A program made the translations under genes and the position numbers. Shown piece by piece: positions 1-8,226 of a DNA stretch of 64,000 nucleotides. The stretch comes from an uncultured Rhizobium sp. (lineage in GTDB: Bacteria > Pseudomonadota > Alphaproteobacteria > Rhizobiales > Rhizobiaceae): contig CAMFIF010000002.1 of assembly GCA_945952415.1 (NCBI GenBank), positions 186,001 through 250,000 of the forward strand, given 5' to 3'. Position 1 is the stretch's first letter; every line of letters begins with the position of its first letter. Below the pieces are notes generated by a model. It worked only from the letters and a program-made list of their open reading frames with translations. It searched no databases and was not told where the DNA came from.

Positions 1-8
1 CCGCGCGC

Positions 9-1892
9 ATGATCGCGATTTCTGACCTTTCCGCCCGCGTCGCCGGACGCCTCCTCATCGACCATGCCAGCGTGACCCTTCCTTCGGGCACGAAGGCGGG
101 GCTTGTGGGCAAGAACGGGGCCGGCAAATCCACCCTATTCCGCATCATCACCGGCGAATTCCCGTCCGAAAGCGGCTCTGTCTCGCTGCCTCGCAACGCG
201 CGCATCGGCCAGGTGGCACAGGAAGTGCCAGGCACCGAGGAGCCGCTGATCGAGATCGTGCTGAAGGCCGACAAGGAGCGCGCCGCCCTTCTTGCTGAAG
301 CGGAGACGGCGACCGATCCCCACCGGATCGCCGAGATCCAGACCCGCCTTGCCGATATCGGCGCCCATGCGGCGGAAGCGCGCGCGGCCAGCATCCTCGC
401 CGGCCTCGGCTTCGACCACGCGGCGCAGCGGCGTCCCGCTTCCTCCTTCTCGGGCGGCTGGCGCATGCGCGTGGCGCTGGCGGCGGTGCTCTTTTCCGAG
501 CCCGACCTGCTGCTTCTCGACGAGCCCACCAACTATCTCGACCTCGAAGGAACGCTGTGGCTGGAAGACTATATCCGCCGTTATCCGCACACGGTCATGA
601 TCATCAGCCATGACCGGGATCTTCTGAACACCGCCGTCAATGCCATCGTGCATCTCGACAAGAAGAAGCTTACCTTCTACCGCGGCTCCTACGACCAGTT
701 CGAGCGGCAGAAGGCGGAGGCCGACGAGCTGCAGAACAAGGCGGCCGCGAAGAACGAGGCGGCGCGCAAGCACCTGCAGAGCTTTATCGACCGCTTCAAG
801 GCCAAGGCCACCAAGGCGCGGCAGGCGCAATCCCGCGTGAAGGCGCTGGAGCGCATGGGCACGATCTCGGCCGTGGTCGAGGATACGGTGCTCGGCTTCT
901 CCTTCCCGGAACCGGAAAAGACCGCCGCCTCGCCGATCATCGCGATCCAGGGGGGTGCCGTCGGCTATGAGCCAGGCAAACCGATCCTGAAGCGGCTCAA
1001 CCTCCGGATCGATACGGATGACCGCATTGCGCTGCTCGGCTCGAACGGCAACGGCAAGTCCACCTTTGCCAAGTTCATCTCGGGCCGGCTTCAGGCAGAG
1101 GCGGGCGAGGTGAAGCTCGCGCCGCATCTGAAGACCGGCTTCTTCGCCCAGCACCAGCTGGACGACCTCATCCCCACCCAGAGCGCCGTGGAGCATGTGC
1201 GCAAGCGCATGGTGGACCAGCCGGAGGCGAAGGTGCGTGCCCGCGTTGCCCAGATGGGCCTTGCGACGGAAAAGATGGACACGCCGGCCAAGGATCTTTC
1301 CGGGGGCGAGAAGGCGCGACTTCTCATGGGCCTTGCTGCCTTCGACGCCCCGAACCTGCTGATCCTCGACGAACCGACCAACCATCTCGACATCGACAGC
1401 CGCCGTGCGCTGATCGAGGCGCTAAACGACTATTCCGGCGCCGTGATCCTGATCTCGCACGACCGCCACCTGATCGAGGCGACCGTGGACCGGCTCTGGC
1501 TGGTGAAGGACGGCACCGTGCAGGTCTTCGAGGGCGATCTTGAGGATTACCGCGCCGAAATCGTCTCCACCCCGAAGAAGGACGAGGCGAAAAAAGCCGC
1601 GGGCGAAGAGACCGTGAACAAGGCGGACCAGCGCAAGCAGGCCGCCGAAAAGCGCTCCGCCTTCGCGCCGCTCAAGAAAAAGATCAATGAACTCGAATCC
1701 TTGACGGCAAAACTGGAGAAACAGATTCAGGCCCTTGATGCGGAACTTGCAGATCCGGCGCTCTACGAGAAGAGCCCGGCCAAGGCTGCCGCCAAGGCCA
1801 AGGAGCGCTCCGATGCGGCAAGCCGGCTGGCCGCGGCCGAGGACGAGTGGCTCACGCTCTCTGCCGAATATGAAGAGGCGATGGCCGACTGA
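9..1892 (+). CDS. ABC-F family ATPase (YheS/Uup-like)
   Basis: A 627-residue protein with two ABC ATPase domains and no membrane segments, so it is an ABC-F protein and not a transporter subunit. Domain 1 shows Walker A GKNGAGKST (34-42), signature SFSGGW near 147 and Walker B LLLLDEPTNYLD near 168. Domain 2 has GSNGNGKST near 344, LSGGEKAR near 430 and LLILDEPTNHLD near 450. A charged linker joins them, and the last 80 residues are a Lys/Glu/Ala-rich coiled coil like the C-terminal extension of YheS and Uup. ABC-F proteins act on ribosomes, relieving stalls or controlling translation; which subfamily this is cannot be settled by eye. Only 8 bases precede the ATG, so its promoter lies outside the window. 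Confidence 0.93.
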   Translation: MIAISDLSARVAGRLLIDHASVTLPSGTKAGLVGKNGAGKSTLFRIITGEFPSESGSVSLPRNARIGQVAQEVPGTEEPLIEIVLKADKERAALLAEAETATDPHRIAEIQTRLADIGAHAAEARAASILAGLGFDHAAQRRPASSFSGGWRMRVALAAVLFSEPDLLLLDEPTNYLDLEGTLWLEDYIRRYPHTVMIISHDRDLLNTAVNAIVHLDKKKLTFYRGSYDQFERQKAEADELQNKAAAKNEAARKHLQSFIDRFKAKATKARQAQSRVKALERMGTISAVVEDTVLGFSFPEPEKTAASPIIAIQGGAVGYEPGKPILKRLNLRIDTDDRIALLGSNGNGKSTFAKFISGRLQAEAGEVKLAPHLKTGFFAQHQLDDLIPTQSAVEHVRKRMVDQPEAKVRARVAQMGLATEKMDTPAKDLSGGEKARLLMGLAAFDAPNLLILDEPTNHLDIDSRRALIEALNDYSGAVILISHDRHLIEATVDRLWLVKDGTVQVFEGDLEDYRAEIVSTPKKDEAKKAAGEETVNKADQRKQAAEKRSAFAPLKKKINELESLTAKLEKQIQALDAELADPALYEKSPAKAAAKAKERSDAASRLAAAEDEWLTLSAEYEEAMAD

Positions 1893-1901
1893 GGCGGCGG
1901 C

Positions 1902-2684
1902 TCAGAAGAACTCGTCGAGCAGGCGATAGAAACGCGCCTTGTCCTCATCGAGCGGCATGCCGTAGCGCGCGAGGAAGGGGCCGATCCAGTCCTCACCAAG
2001 ATCGTCGGCAATGTCCCGGCAGGCAAGCGCGAGATCCTGATGGCGGTCGGCGACGCCGAGACGGCCGCAATCGATAAATCCGGTAAAGCGGCCTTCATCG
2101 ATCATGATGTTCGGCATGCAGGCATCGCCATGGGTCACCACCAGATCCTCGGCCTGCGGCTGCCAGGCCTCCAGTTTCGCCTTCAGCTCCTCCGGCGACA
2201 GATCGAGATTTTCGTCATCGAGATCGTCCATGTCCACCTCGCCCGCGGCCAAGCGGCCAAGAGCAAGGGCGATCCGATGACCGGCGCGATGATCGAAGGG
2301 GCAGTCGGCGACCGGCAGCGCATGCAGGCGCTTCAGAGCGTCGGCCAGCACGGATATCCGGATCTCGGGATCGATATCGTCGCCCGAGAGATCGCGGCCG
2401 GGAACGGCGGTCATCAGCAGCCAGATGCGGCCCGCATGCCGGGTCTGGCGACGTACTCTTGCCGCCGGCATGCCCATGCTTTCAAGCCACCGCAGCCGGT
2501 CGGCTTCGGCCTCCAGTTCGCCGAAGGGGCCGATTTCCTCGGTTTTCAGGAAAAGATCCGGCTTCGGCTTTCCTGGAATACGAAACACCCGGGCACCGGA
2601 AAGGCCATCCTTCGCCTCCTGCCATCGCTCAAAGGCAGGCAGGTCCGGCCATGGGTTGCTCTCGGTGATGTCCTTCATGGTCAT
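1902..2684 (-). CDS. APH(3')-II-like aminoglycoside phosphotransferase
   Basis: A 260-residue kinase-fold protein of the aminoglycoside 3'-phosphotransferase family, which inactivates kanamycin/neomycin-type drugs by ATP-dependent phosphorylation. The catalytic loop VVTHGDACMPN (182-192, base D187), the metal-binding segment GFIDCGRLGVADRHQDLALA (202-221) and the last residues FYRLLDEFF are nearly those of transposon-borne APH(3')-II as I recall it. K47 in LFLKTE is the probable ATP-contacting lysine. The length is normal and all key residues are present, so it should be active. It converges on the ABC-F gene with a 9-base gap. No IS, integron or transposon end flanks it and base composition matches its neighbours, so it looks like a resident chromosomal gene. 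Substrate range is not predictable from sequence. Confidence 0.88.
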   Translation of the reverse strand: MTMKDITESNPWPDLPAFERWQEAKDGLSGARVFRIPGKPKPDLFLKTEEIGPFGELEAEADRLRWLESMGMPAARVRRQTRHAGRIWLLMTAVPGRDLSGDDIDPEIRISVLADALKRLHALPVADCPFDHRAGHRIALALGRLAAGEVDMDDLDDENLDLSPEELKAKLEAWQPQAEDLVVTHGDACMPNIMIDEGRFTGFIDCGRLGVADRHQDLALACRDIADDLGEDWIGPFLARYGMPLDEDKARFYRLLDEFF

Positions 2685-2767
2685 GCGCCTCTTGAAACGG
2701 GTGTTCGGGCTCTCCTAAGGGAAAGCCACCCTATCCGACATCCCGCGAAATCTGGGTTAGGAAAAAT

Positions 2768-2786
2768 TGTTCCATATATTGGAACA
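2768..2786. promoter_or_regulatory. Palindromic operator candidate upstream of the sugar dehydrogenase
   Basis: A perfect inverted repeat, TGTTCCA-TATAT-TGGAACA, lies in an AT-rich stretch of the 209-base gap between the divergent phosphotransferase and dehydrogenase genes. Seven-base arms with a five-base AT centre are typical of dimeric repressor sites of the IclR or GntR type. No regulator gene is adjacent, so the binding protein is unknown. Confidence 0.45.
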
Positions 2787-2893
2787 TCAATTCAGCATGC
2801 GGAAAATTGTGCCGGCGCGCCTTCAATATTCTTGCCCGCCCTTCCGGGGGCCGCTAAAACTGCCAGCCGCTGTCTCAAAGGGTTGGAGGAAAC

Positions 2894-3820
2894 ATGTCGC
2901 CCATCAAGCTAGCCATCGTCGGCGTCGGAAAGATCGTGCGCGACCAGCACCTGCCTGCCATTGCCGCCAATCCGGATTTCGAGCTGATTGCCACCGCGAG
3001 CCGGCACGGCACCGTGGAGGGCATTCCGGCCTTCATCTCCATCGAAGCCATGCTGGAGGCGGTGCCCGATATCCAGGCGGTTTCGCTCTGCATGCCGCCA
3101 CAATACCGTTATCAGGCGGCACTGAGCGCGCTTGAAGCGGGCAAGCACGTGTTTCTCGAAAAGCCCCCGGGTGCCTCGCTGTCCGAGGTGGAAGACCTGA
3201 TCCGGCTTGCGGCATCGAAGGGCCTCTCGCTCTTTGCCAGCTGGCATTCGCGGCATGCGCCCGCGGTGGAAGCCGCCCGCGCCTTTCTTGCGGATGCGAA
3301 AATCGCATCAGTCGAGATCATCTGGAAGGAAGACGTGCGCCAGTGGCATCCGAACCAGGAGTGGATCTGGCAGGCGGGTGGCCTGGGTGTCTTCGATCCG
3401 GGCATCAACGCCCTCTCGATCATGACGCGCATCCTGCCGCGCCCGGCCTTCCTGACGGCGGCGGAACTGACCTTCCCGGACAATCGCGATGCGCCGATTG
3501 CCGCAAGCCTCTCCTTCCGCGACCGGACGGGCATGCCCGTGACCGCCGAATTCGACTGGCGGCAGACCGGCAAGCAGAGCTGGGACATTCGCGCCGAGAC
3601 CGATCAGGGGCTGATGGTGCTCTCGGATGGCGGCGCGCGGTTGACAGTTGCCGATTCCATCCATGTCTGCGGCAAGGACGAGGAATATCCGGGTCTCTAT
3701 CGCCGTTTTGCGGAGATTATCGCGGAGGGCACAAGCGATGCGGACCTCTCGCCCCTCACCCATGTGGCAGATGCCTTCATGCTGGGGCGTCGCCGGATTA
3801 CGGAAGCCTTCCACGACTGA
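2894..3820 (+). CDS. D-galactose/L-arabinose 1-dehydrogenase-like oxidoreductase (Gfo/Idh/MocA)
   Basis: A 308-residue NAD(P)-dependent sugar dehydrogenase. The Rossmann start AIVGVGKIVRDQHLPAI (7-23) and the EKPPG motif (89-93) place it in the Gfo/Idh/MocA family. Segments such as WKEDVRQWHPNQEWIW and GGLGVFDPGINALSI closely resemble Azospirillum L-arabinose/D-galactose 1-dehydrogenase and Pseudomonas Gal as I remember them. The expected reaction is oxidation of the aldose at C1 to a lactone, the first step of a non-phosphorylative or De Ley-Doudoroff route. The start is supported by GGAGG seven bases upstream. No other sugar pathway genes are nearby. It converges with holC. Exact sugar specificity is an inference. 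Confidence 0.82.
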   Translation: MSPIKLAIVGVGKIVRDQHLPAIAANPDFELIATASRHGTVEGIPAFISIEAMLEAVPDIQAVSLCMPPQYRYQAALSALEAGKHVFLEKPPGASLSEVEDLIRLAASKGLSLFASWHSRHAPAVEAARAFLADAKIASVEIIWKEDVRQWHPNQEWIWQAGGLGVFDPGINALSIMTRILPRPAFLTAAELTFPDNRDAPIAASLSFRDRTGMPVTAEFDWRQTGKQSWDIRAETDQGLMVLSDGGARLTVADSIHVCGKDEEYPGLYRRFAEIIAEGTSDADLSPLTHVADAFMLGRRRITEAFHD

Positions 3821-3826
3821 GGCGCG

Positions 3827-4276
3827 TCAGGCCTTCTTTTCCCACCGGCCGTCGGCGGTCTGCTGCCAGTAGGTGAGCTGATGACCGGCGGCCTTCAGCC
3901 GCTTCCATTCCGCCCGGGCATGTTCCACCTGGGCGGGATCGAGCCCATCGAACAGGAAGACGATTCGCTGGTAGGCCTCCGGCGCGGCGGCGGCCGCCGT
4001 GCCGGTGAGAAAGCGGATATCAGCCCCGTTGCCATTATCGGAGGTGCCGGTGAGCAGCACCGGCTGCAAGGCGGCATGGGGGGCGGCATCCGTGCCATGG
4101 GGCAGGAAGCTCTCGTCCTGATAGGTCCAGAGATGCTGGTCCAGGCGTTCCATCTGCTCGGCGTCAGGTACTTCGACGGCGACGCGCCAGCCCCGCGCGA
4201 GGCTGCGCTCCAGAAGCTGCGGCAGGGCATCCTCCAGCCGCTTCTCCGTCAGATGGTAGAAGGAAACTTCCGTCAC
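3827..4276 (-). CDS. holC: DNA polymerase III chi subunit
   Basis: A 149-residue protein with the HolC layout: N-terminal VSFYHLTEKRLEDALPQLLERSLARGWRVAVE, central LWTYQDESFLPHG and C-terminal YQRIVFLFDG. Chi is the clamp-loader accessory subunit that contacts SSB and links the replisome to single-stranded DNA. The start is GTG. It follows pepA on the same strand with an 11-base gap, the usual pepA-holC pairing in proteobacteria, so the two are probably co-transcribed. Its length is normal for alphaproteobacterial HolC. Confidence 0.9.
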   Translation of the reverse strand: MTEVSFYHLTEKRLEDALPQLLERSLARGWRVAVEVPDAEQMERLDQHLWTYQDESFLPHGTDAAPHAALQPVLLTGTSDNGNGADIRFLTGTAAAAAPEAYQRIVFLFDGLDPAQVEHARAEWKRLKAAGHQLTYWQQTADGRWEKKA

Positions 4277-4287
4277 CCGCCCTGCCC

Positions 4288-5802
4288 TCAGCCTTCGTAA
4301 TGGTCGCGCACAAGCCGGTCGAGCAGGCGCACGCCGAAGCCCGAGGCCCAGGACTGGCTGATCTCCGTCTTCGGAGAATCCATGGCAGTTCCCGCCACGT
4401 CGAGATGGGCCCAGGGAGTACCGTTCACGAAGCGCTGCAGGAACTGCGCGGCGGTGATGGCGCCGCCATTGCGCCCGCCGGTGTTCTTCATGTCGGCGAA
4501 GCGGCTGTCGATCAGCTTGTCATAGGCCTTGCCGAGCGGCATCCGCCAGAGCTTTTCTTCCGTCGCCTGGCCGGCGGCGAAGAGGCGCTCGGCGAGCCCG
4601 TCATCATTGGAGAACAGCCCCGCGTGATCCGTGCCGAGCGCAACCATGATGGCACCGGTCAGCGTTGCGAGGTCGATCATGATCTGCGGCTTGAAGCGGT
4701 CCTGGCAATACCAGAGCGCATCGGCCAGCACGAGGCGGCCTTCCGCATCCGTATTGATGATCTCGATGGTCTGGCCGGACATGGAGGTGACGATGTCGCC
4801 CGGGCGCTGGGCGGCGCCATCCGGCATGTTCTCGACGAGGCCGAGAATGCCGATCGCATTCACCTTCGCCTTGCGGGCGGCGAGCGTGTGCAGAAGGCCG
4901 ATCACGGCGGCAGCGCCGCCCATGTCGCCCTTCATGTCTTCCATGCCGGCACCGGGCTTGATGGAGATGCCACCCGTATCGAAGACCACGCCCTTGCCGA
5001 TGAAGGCGACCGGCTTTTCCTTGGCCTTGCCGCCGTTCCACCGGATGATGGCAAGCCGTGGCGGGCGAACCGAGCCCTGCGCCACGCCGAGAAGCGCGCC
5101 CATGCCGAGCTTGCGCATGTCCTTTTCGGTGAGAATCTCCACTTCGGCCCCAAGCTGGGCAAGAGCCTCTGCCTTTTCGGCGAATTCGACCGGACCCAGC
5201 ACATTCGGCGGCAGGTTGACCAGTTCACGGGCGAGAATCACCCCATCGGCCACCGCCTCGGCTTCGGCAAAGGCCTTTTTCGCCGCGGAGGCGGCGGCGG
5301 TTACCAGGGTTACGCGGATCTTCTTCCGCTTCTTGCCGGCCGCGTCCTCCTCGCCTTCCGGCGCGGAGCCGGCCTTGCCAGTCTTGAAGCGGTCGAATTC
5401 ATAGGCGCGCAGGCGCATGCCGAGCGCAAATTCGCCGGCAAAGGCCGGATCGATCGCGCCGCCCGGAAGATCGAGATAGATCGCCACCCGTTCGGCCTTG
5501 CCGAGCTTGCCGGCGGCAACGCCTCCAGCCTTGAGCCAGTCCTGTCCGGTGAGATCGGCCTGTTTCCCGAGGCCGATGACGATGATTCGGTCGGCCGCCG
5601 ACCCTGCGGGAGCAAGGATTTCGATGGAGGAGCGTGCCTTGCCCTTGAATTCGGCCGCCCTGGCCGCCCGCGCAAAGGTGTTTTCCGGGTCCGCTTCCGC
5701 GCTGCCCGAAGGCGCCAGCGGGTCCGAAAGGGTCAGAAGCACGGCATCGCCCCCTTCCAGCTTGAGCGATTTGGAAAAGGAGATTTCGAGATCAAAGGCC
5801 AT
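4288..5802 (-). CDS. pepA: Leucyl aminopeptidase (PepA, M17 family)
   Basis: A 504-residue cytosolic metallo-exopeptidase that removes N-terminal residues from peptides; the E. coli enzyme also binds DNA. The two-metal site and catalytic region are visible: [27 protein letters not shown] and the M17 signature [14 protein letters not shown] near residue 350. I start at the ATG giving [11 protein letters not shown], because GAAAG lies at a good distance; an upstream in-frame TTG would add eight residues without a better site. It is the first gene of pepA-holC and is divergent from lptF across 175 bases. The N-terminal domain carries a Lys/Glu-rich insert ([13 protein letters not shown]) that may be a lineage feature. 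Confidence 0.95.
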   Translation of the reverse strand: MAFDLEISFSKSLKLEGGDAVLLTLSDPLAPSGSAEADPENTFARAARAAEFKGKARSSIEILAPAGSAADRIIVIGLGKQADLTGQDWLKAGGVAAGKLGKAERVAIYLDLPGGAIDPAFAGEFALGMRLRAYEFDRFKTGKAGSAPEGEEDAAGKKRKKIRVTLVTAAASAAKKAFAEAEAVADGVILARELVNLPPNVLGPVEFAEKAEALAQLGAEVEILTEKDMRKLGMGALLGVAQGSVRPPRLAIIRWNGGKAKEKPVAFIGKGVVFDTGGISIKPGAGMEDMKGDMGGAAAVIGLLHTLAARKAKVNAIGILGLVENMPDGAAQRPGDIVTSMSGQTIEIINTDAEGRLVLADALWYCQDRFKPQIMIDLATLTGAIMVALGTDHAGLFSNDDGLAERLFAAGQATEEKLWRMPLGKAYDKLIDSRFADMKNTGGRNGGAITAAQFLQRFVNGTPWAHLDVAGTAMDSPKTEISQSWASGFGVRLLDRLVRDHYEG

Positions 5803-5977
5803 GGCATTCACTTTCGAAAAGGGCAAAAGATGACGGGATCATGGATAAAATGCCGGCCGTTGCAAGGCGAAACCCGCATTTTTCCCGGTTTCGGCCAAAG
5901 CCCGCCATGGCAACGCCATCAAGACGCGGCATGGCAGCGCTTCCCATGCCGAGGGAAGCTCTGTAAGAAGGCTGTGC

Positions 5978-7144
5978 ATGAAAATCATTGAGCGTTACAT
6001 ATTTCAGCGGTCGGCCAAGATGGTGCTGGTGGCGCTGCTGCCGGTGCTTGCGATCATCTGGACGACGCAGGTGCTGGCGCGCGTCGATCTGGTAACGGAT
6101 AGCGGCCAGTCGATCACGTCCTTCATGCTGCTGGCCTCCTGCATCGTGCCGATGGTGCTGCCGGTGGTGCTGCCCTTTGCAGCCGTCATCGGGATCTCCC
6201 AGACGCTGACGACCATGAACACCGATTCCGAGCTGACCGTGATCGAGGCCTCGGGGGCCGGACGTTCGGTCATCTACCGGCCCGTGCTGCTGCTCGGGAT
6301 TTCGCTGAGCGCCTTTGCGCTCTTCGTCAATCTCATCGTCGAGCCGCCGGTGCGCTATACGTTTCGCCATCTGATCGCCTCTGCCTATGCGGATCTTCTC
6401 TCCTCCGTGATCGAGGAAAAGACCTTCCGGCAGATCGGCGACGGGCTCTATATCCAGATTTCGCGGCGGCTGGCCGGGCGCACGCTGGAGGGCCTGTTCA
6501 TCTCCGATACCCGCAATCCGGAGTTCCAGCTCATCTATTATGCGCGCGAGGGCGCGGTGGACGAGAAGGGAACGGCGCTCGTCATGCGCGATGGCGAGGT
6601 GCACCGCAAGACGCGCACGGGGGACGTCTCCGTCGTGCGCTTCGACAGCTACAGCTTCGACCTTTCCGACTTCTCCCAGGCACGCGGCCAGACCCGCCTC
6701 ACCGCTTCGGACCGGGACCTTGCCTTCCTGTGGAACCCCGATCCCTCCGATGCGCGCTACCGGGACAATCCCGGTGAATTCCGGGCAGAGCTGCACCGCC
6801 GGCTGACGGAATGGGTCTATGCGTTCATTTATTCGATGATCGCGCTTCTGATTGCCAGTGACGCCCGCTCCCATCGCGAGGCCCGGGTGCACCCCATGAT
6901 CACCGCGCTCGCCTTTGCCTTTCTGCTCCGGTGGGTTTCCTTCTATGTGGAGGATCAGGTGGAGCAGAATCCGAGTTTCATTCCCGCGGTCTACGGCGTG
7001 CCGGCGGTGGCGGGGCTGATCGTGGGCGGCCTCTTGATGCGCGGCAAGCGCCTGACGGTGGCCGATGGTCTGGTGGAGCGGATCAGCATGATGTTCCGGA
7101 GCCTTACCCAGCGCTTCGGCCCGGATGGAAGGCAGGGCAACTGA
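5978..7144 (+). CDS. lptF: LPS export permease LptF
   Basis: A 388-residue inner-membrane protein of the YjgP/YjgQ family. It starts MKIIERYIFQRSAKMVLVAL, the coupling-helix and first TM pattern shared by LptF and LptG, followed by hydrophobic segments near 45-75 and 100-120, a periplasmic beta-jellyroll region of about 160 residues, and further helices at the C-terminus. With LptG and two LptB ATPases (not in this window) it extracts lipopolysaccharide from the inner membrane and pushes it along the LptC-LptA-LptD bridge. It overlaps lptG by one base, so translation is coupled. An AAGG motif precedes the ATG. Confidence 0.94.
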   Translation: MKIIERYIFQRSAKMVLVALLPVLAIIWTTQVLARVDLVTDSGQSITSFMLLASCIVPMVLPVVLPFAAVIGISQTLTTMNTDSELTVIEASGAGRSVIYRPVLLLGISLSAFALFVNLIVEPPVRYTFRHLIASAYADLLSSVIEEKTFRQIGDGLYIQISRRLAGRTLEGLFISDTRNPEFQLIYYAREGAVDEKGTALVMRDGEVHRKTRTGDVSVVRFDSYSFDLSDFSQARGQTRLTASDRDLAFLWNPDPSDARYRDNPGEFRAELHRRLTEWVYAFIYSMIALLIASDARSHREARVHPMITALAFAFLLRWVSFYVEDQVEQNPSFIPAVYGVPAVAGLIVGGLLMRGKRLTVADGLVERISMMFRSLTQRFGPDGRQGN

Positions 7145-8226
7145 TGGCCTGGACGCTCAGCCTCTATTTCTTCAAGCGGCATGTCTCGACGCTCTTCTGG
7201 TTCATCGTCGGCGTGGTCGCGCTCATCTACATCATCGATTTCAACGAGACGTCCAACCAGATGTCCGGCCTCCCCGGCTATACGGTGAGCGGCGGGCTGA
7301 TGATGACGGCGCTGCGCCTGCCGCTGATTCTGCAGCAGACCGTGCCCTTCATCGCGCTCTTTGCCGGCATGACGACGCTGATCGGCCTCAACCGGAAATA
7401 TGAGCTGGTGGTGACGCGGGCGGCGGGCATTTCCGTCTGGCAGTTCATGGCGCCCTTCGTTCTCGCGGCCTTCCTGACCGGCATTGCGGCCGTGCTGGTG
7501 CTCAATCCGCTCGCCGCCTGGGGGCAGAAGACCGCGCTTTCCATCGAGGCGAAGTGGCAGGGCAACAAACCGCAGGCGAGCAACGAGACCCCGCCCTGGA
7601 TCCGCCAGATCTACGAAAATGACGATGCGATCATCGGCGCGGAGACGGTTCTGGAAGATGGATTGACGCTTTCGGGCGTGGTGGTCATCCACTTCTCTTC
7701 CGACGGGCGGATCATCCTGCGGCAGGATGCGGCACTGGCCAATTTGAAAGATGGTTACTGGCTGCTTAACAATGTGAAGGAATCGCGCCCCGGCGAAGTG
7801 GTGGCGATCAAGGATCAGGTGGAACTTCCCACCAACCTGACGCCCGAATTCGTGCGCGAGCGCCTGACGTCGCCGGAAACCGTTGCTTTTTATGATCTTT
7901 CTAGGAAAATTGAAGCGGCCCGCTCTTTCGGCATTTCCACCAAGGCGCTGGAAACCCAGTATCATTCGCTTCTGTCGCTGCCGCTGCTGCTGGTGGCGAT
8001 GACGCTTATTTCTGCAACAGTGACACTCCGATTTAGCCGTTTTGCACAGTCAAGCGCGGTAATTCTGGGTGGCATCCTTTCCGGCTTCGTGCTTTATGTC
8101 GTCACGGTGCTGGTGAAAGCATTTGGAAGCAGCGGCGTTGTGCCGCCCTATGTCGCGACATGGATTCCTGTATTCGTGGCGCTGGCGCTGGGTTCAACGA
8201 TTCTGCTCCATCAGGAGGACGGCTAG
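7144..8226 (+). CDS. lptG: LPS export permease LptG
   Basis: A 360-residue partner of LptF, beginning MAWTLSLYFFKRHVSTLFWFIVG. Membrane helices lie at the N-terminus, near 50-75 and 95-120, and in the last 100 residues, around a periplasmic jellyroll domain. The start is set by the TGATG junction with lptF; longer in-frame extensions would lie inside lptF and look unnatural. LptF and LptG form the transmembrane half of the LPS exporter. The gene ends in TAG sharing its last base with the GTG of lptD, so lptF-lptG-lptD form one translationally coupled unit for LPS transport. Confidence 0.94.
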   Translation: MAWTLSLYFFKRHVSTLFWFIVGVVALIYIIDFNETSNQMSGLPGYTVSGGLMMTALRLPLILQQTVPFIALFAGMTTLIGLNRKYELVVTRAAGISVWQFMAPFVLAAFLTGIAAVLVLNPLAAWGQKTALSIEAKWQGNKPQASNETPPWIRQIYENDDAIIGAETVLEDGLTLSGVVVIHFSSDGRIILRQDAALANLKDGYWLLNNVKESRPGEVVAIKDQVELPTNLTPEFVRERLTSPETVAFYDLSRKIEAARSFGISTKALETQYHSLLSLPLLLVAMTLISATVTLRFSRFAQSSAVILGGILSGFVLYVVTVLVKAFGSSGVVPPYVATWIPVFVALALGSTILLHQEDG

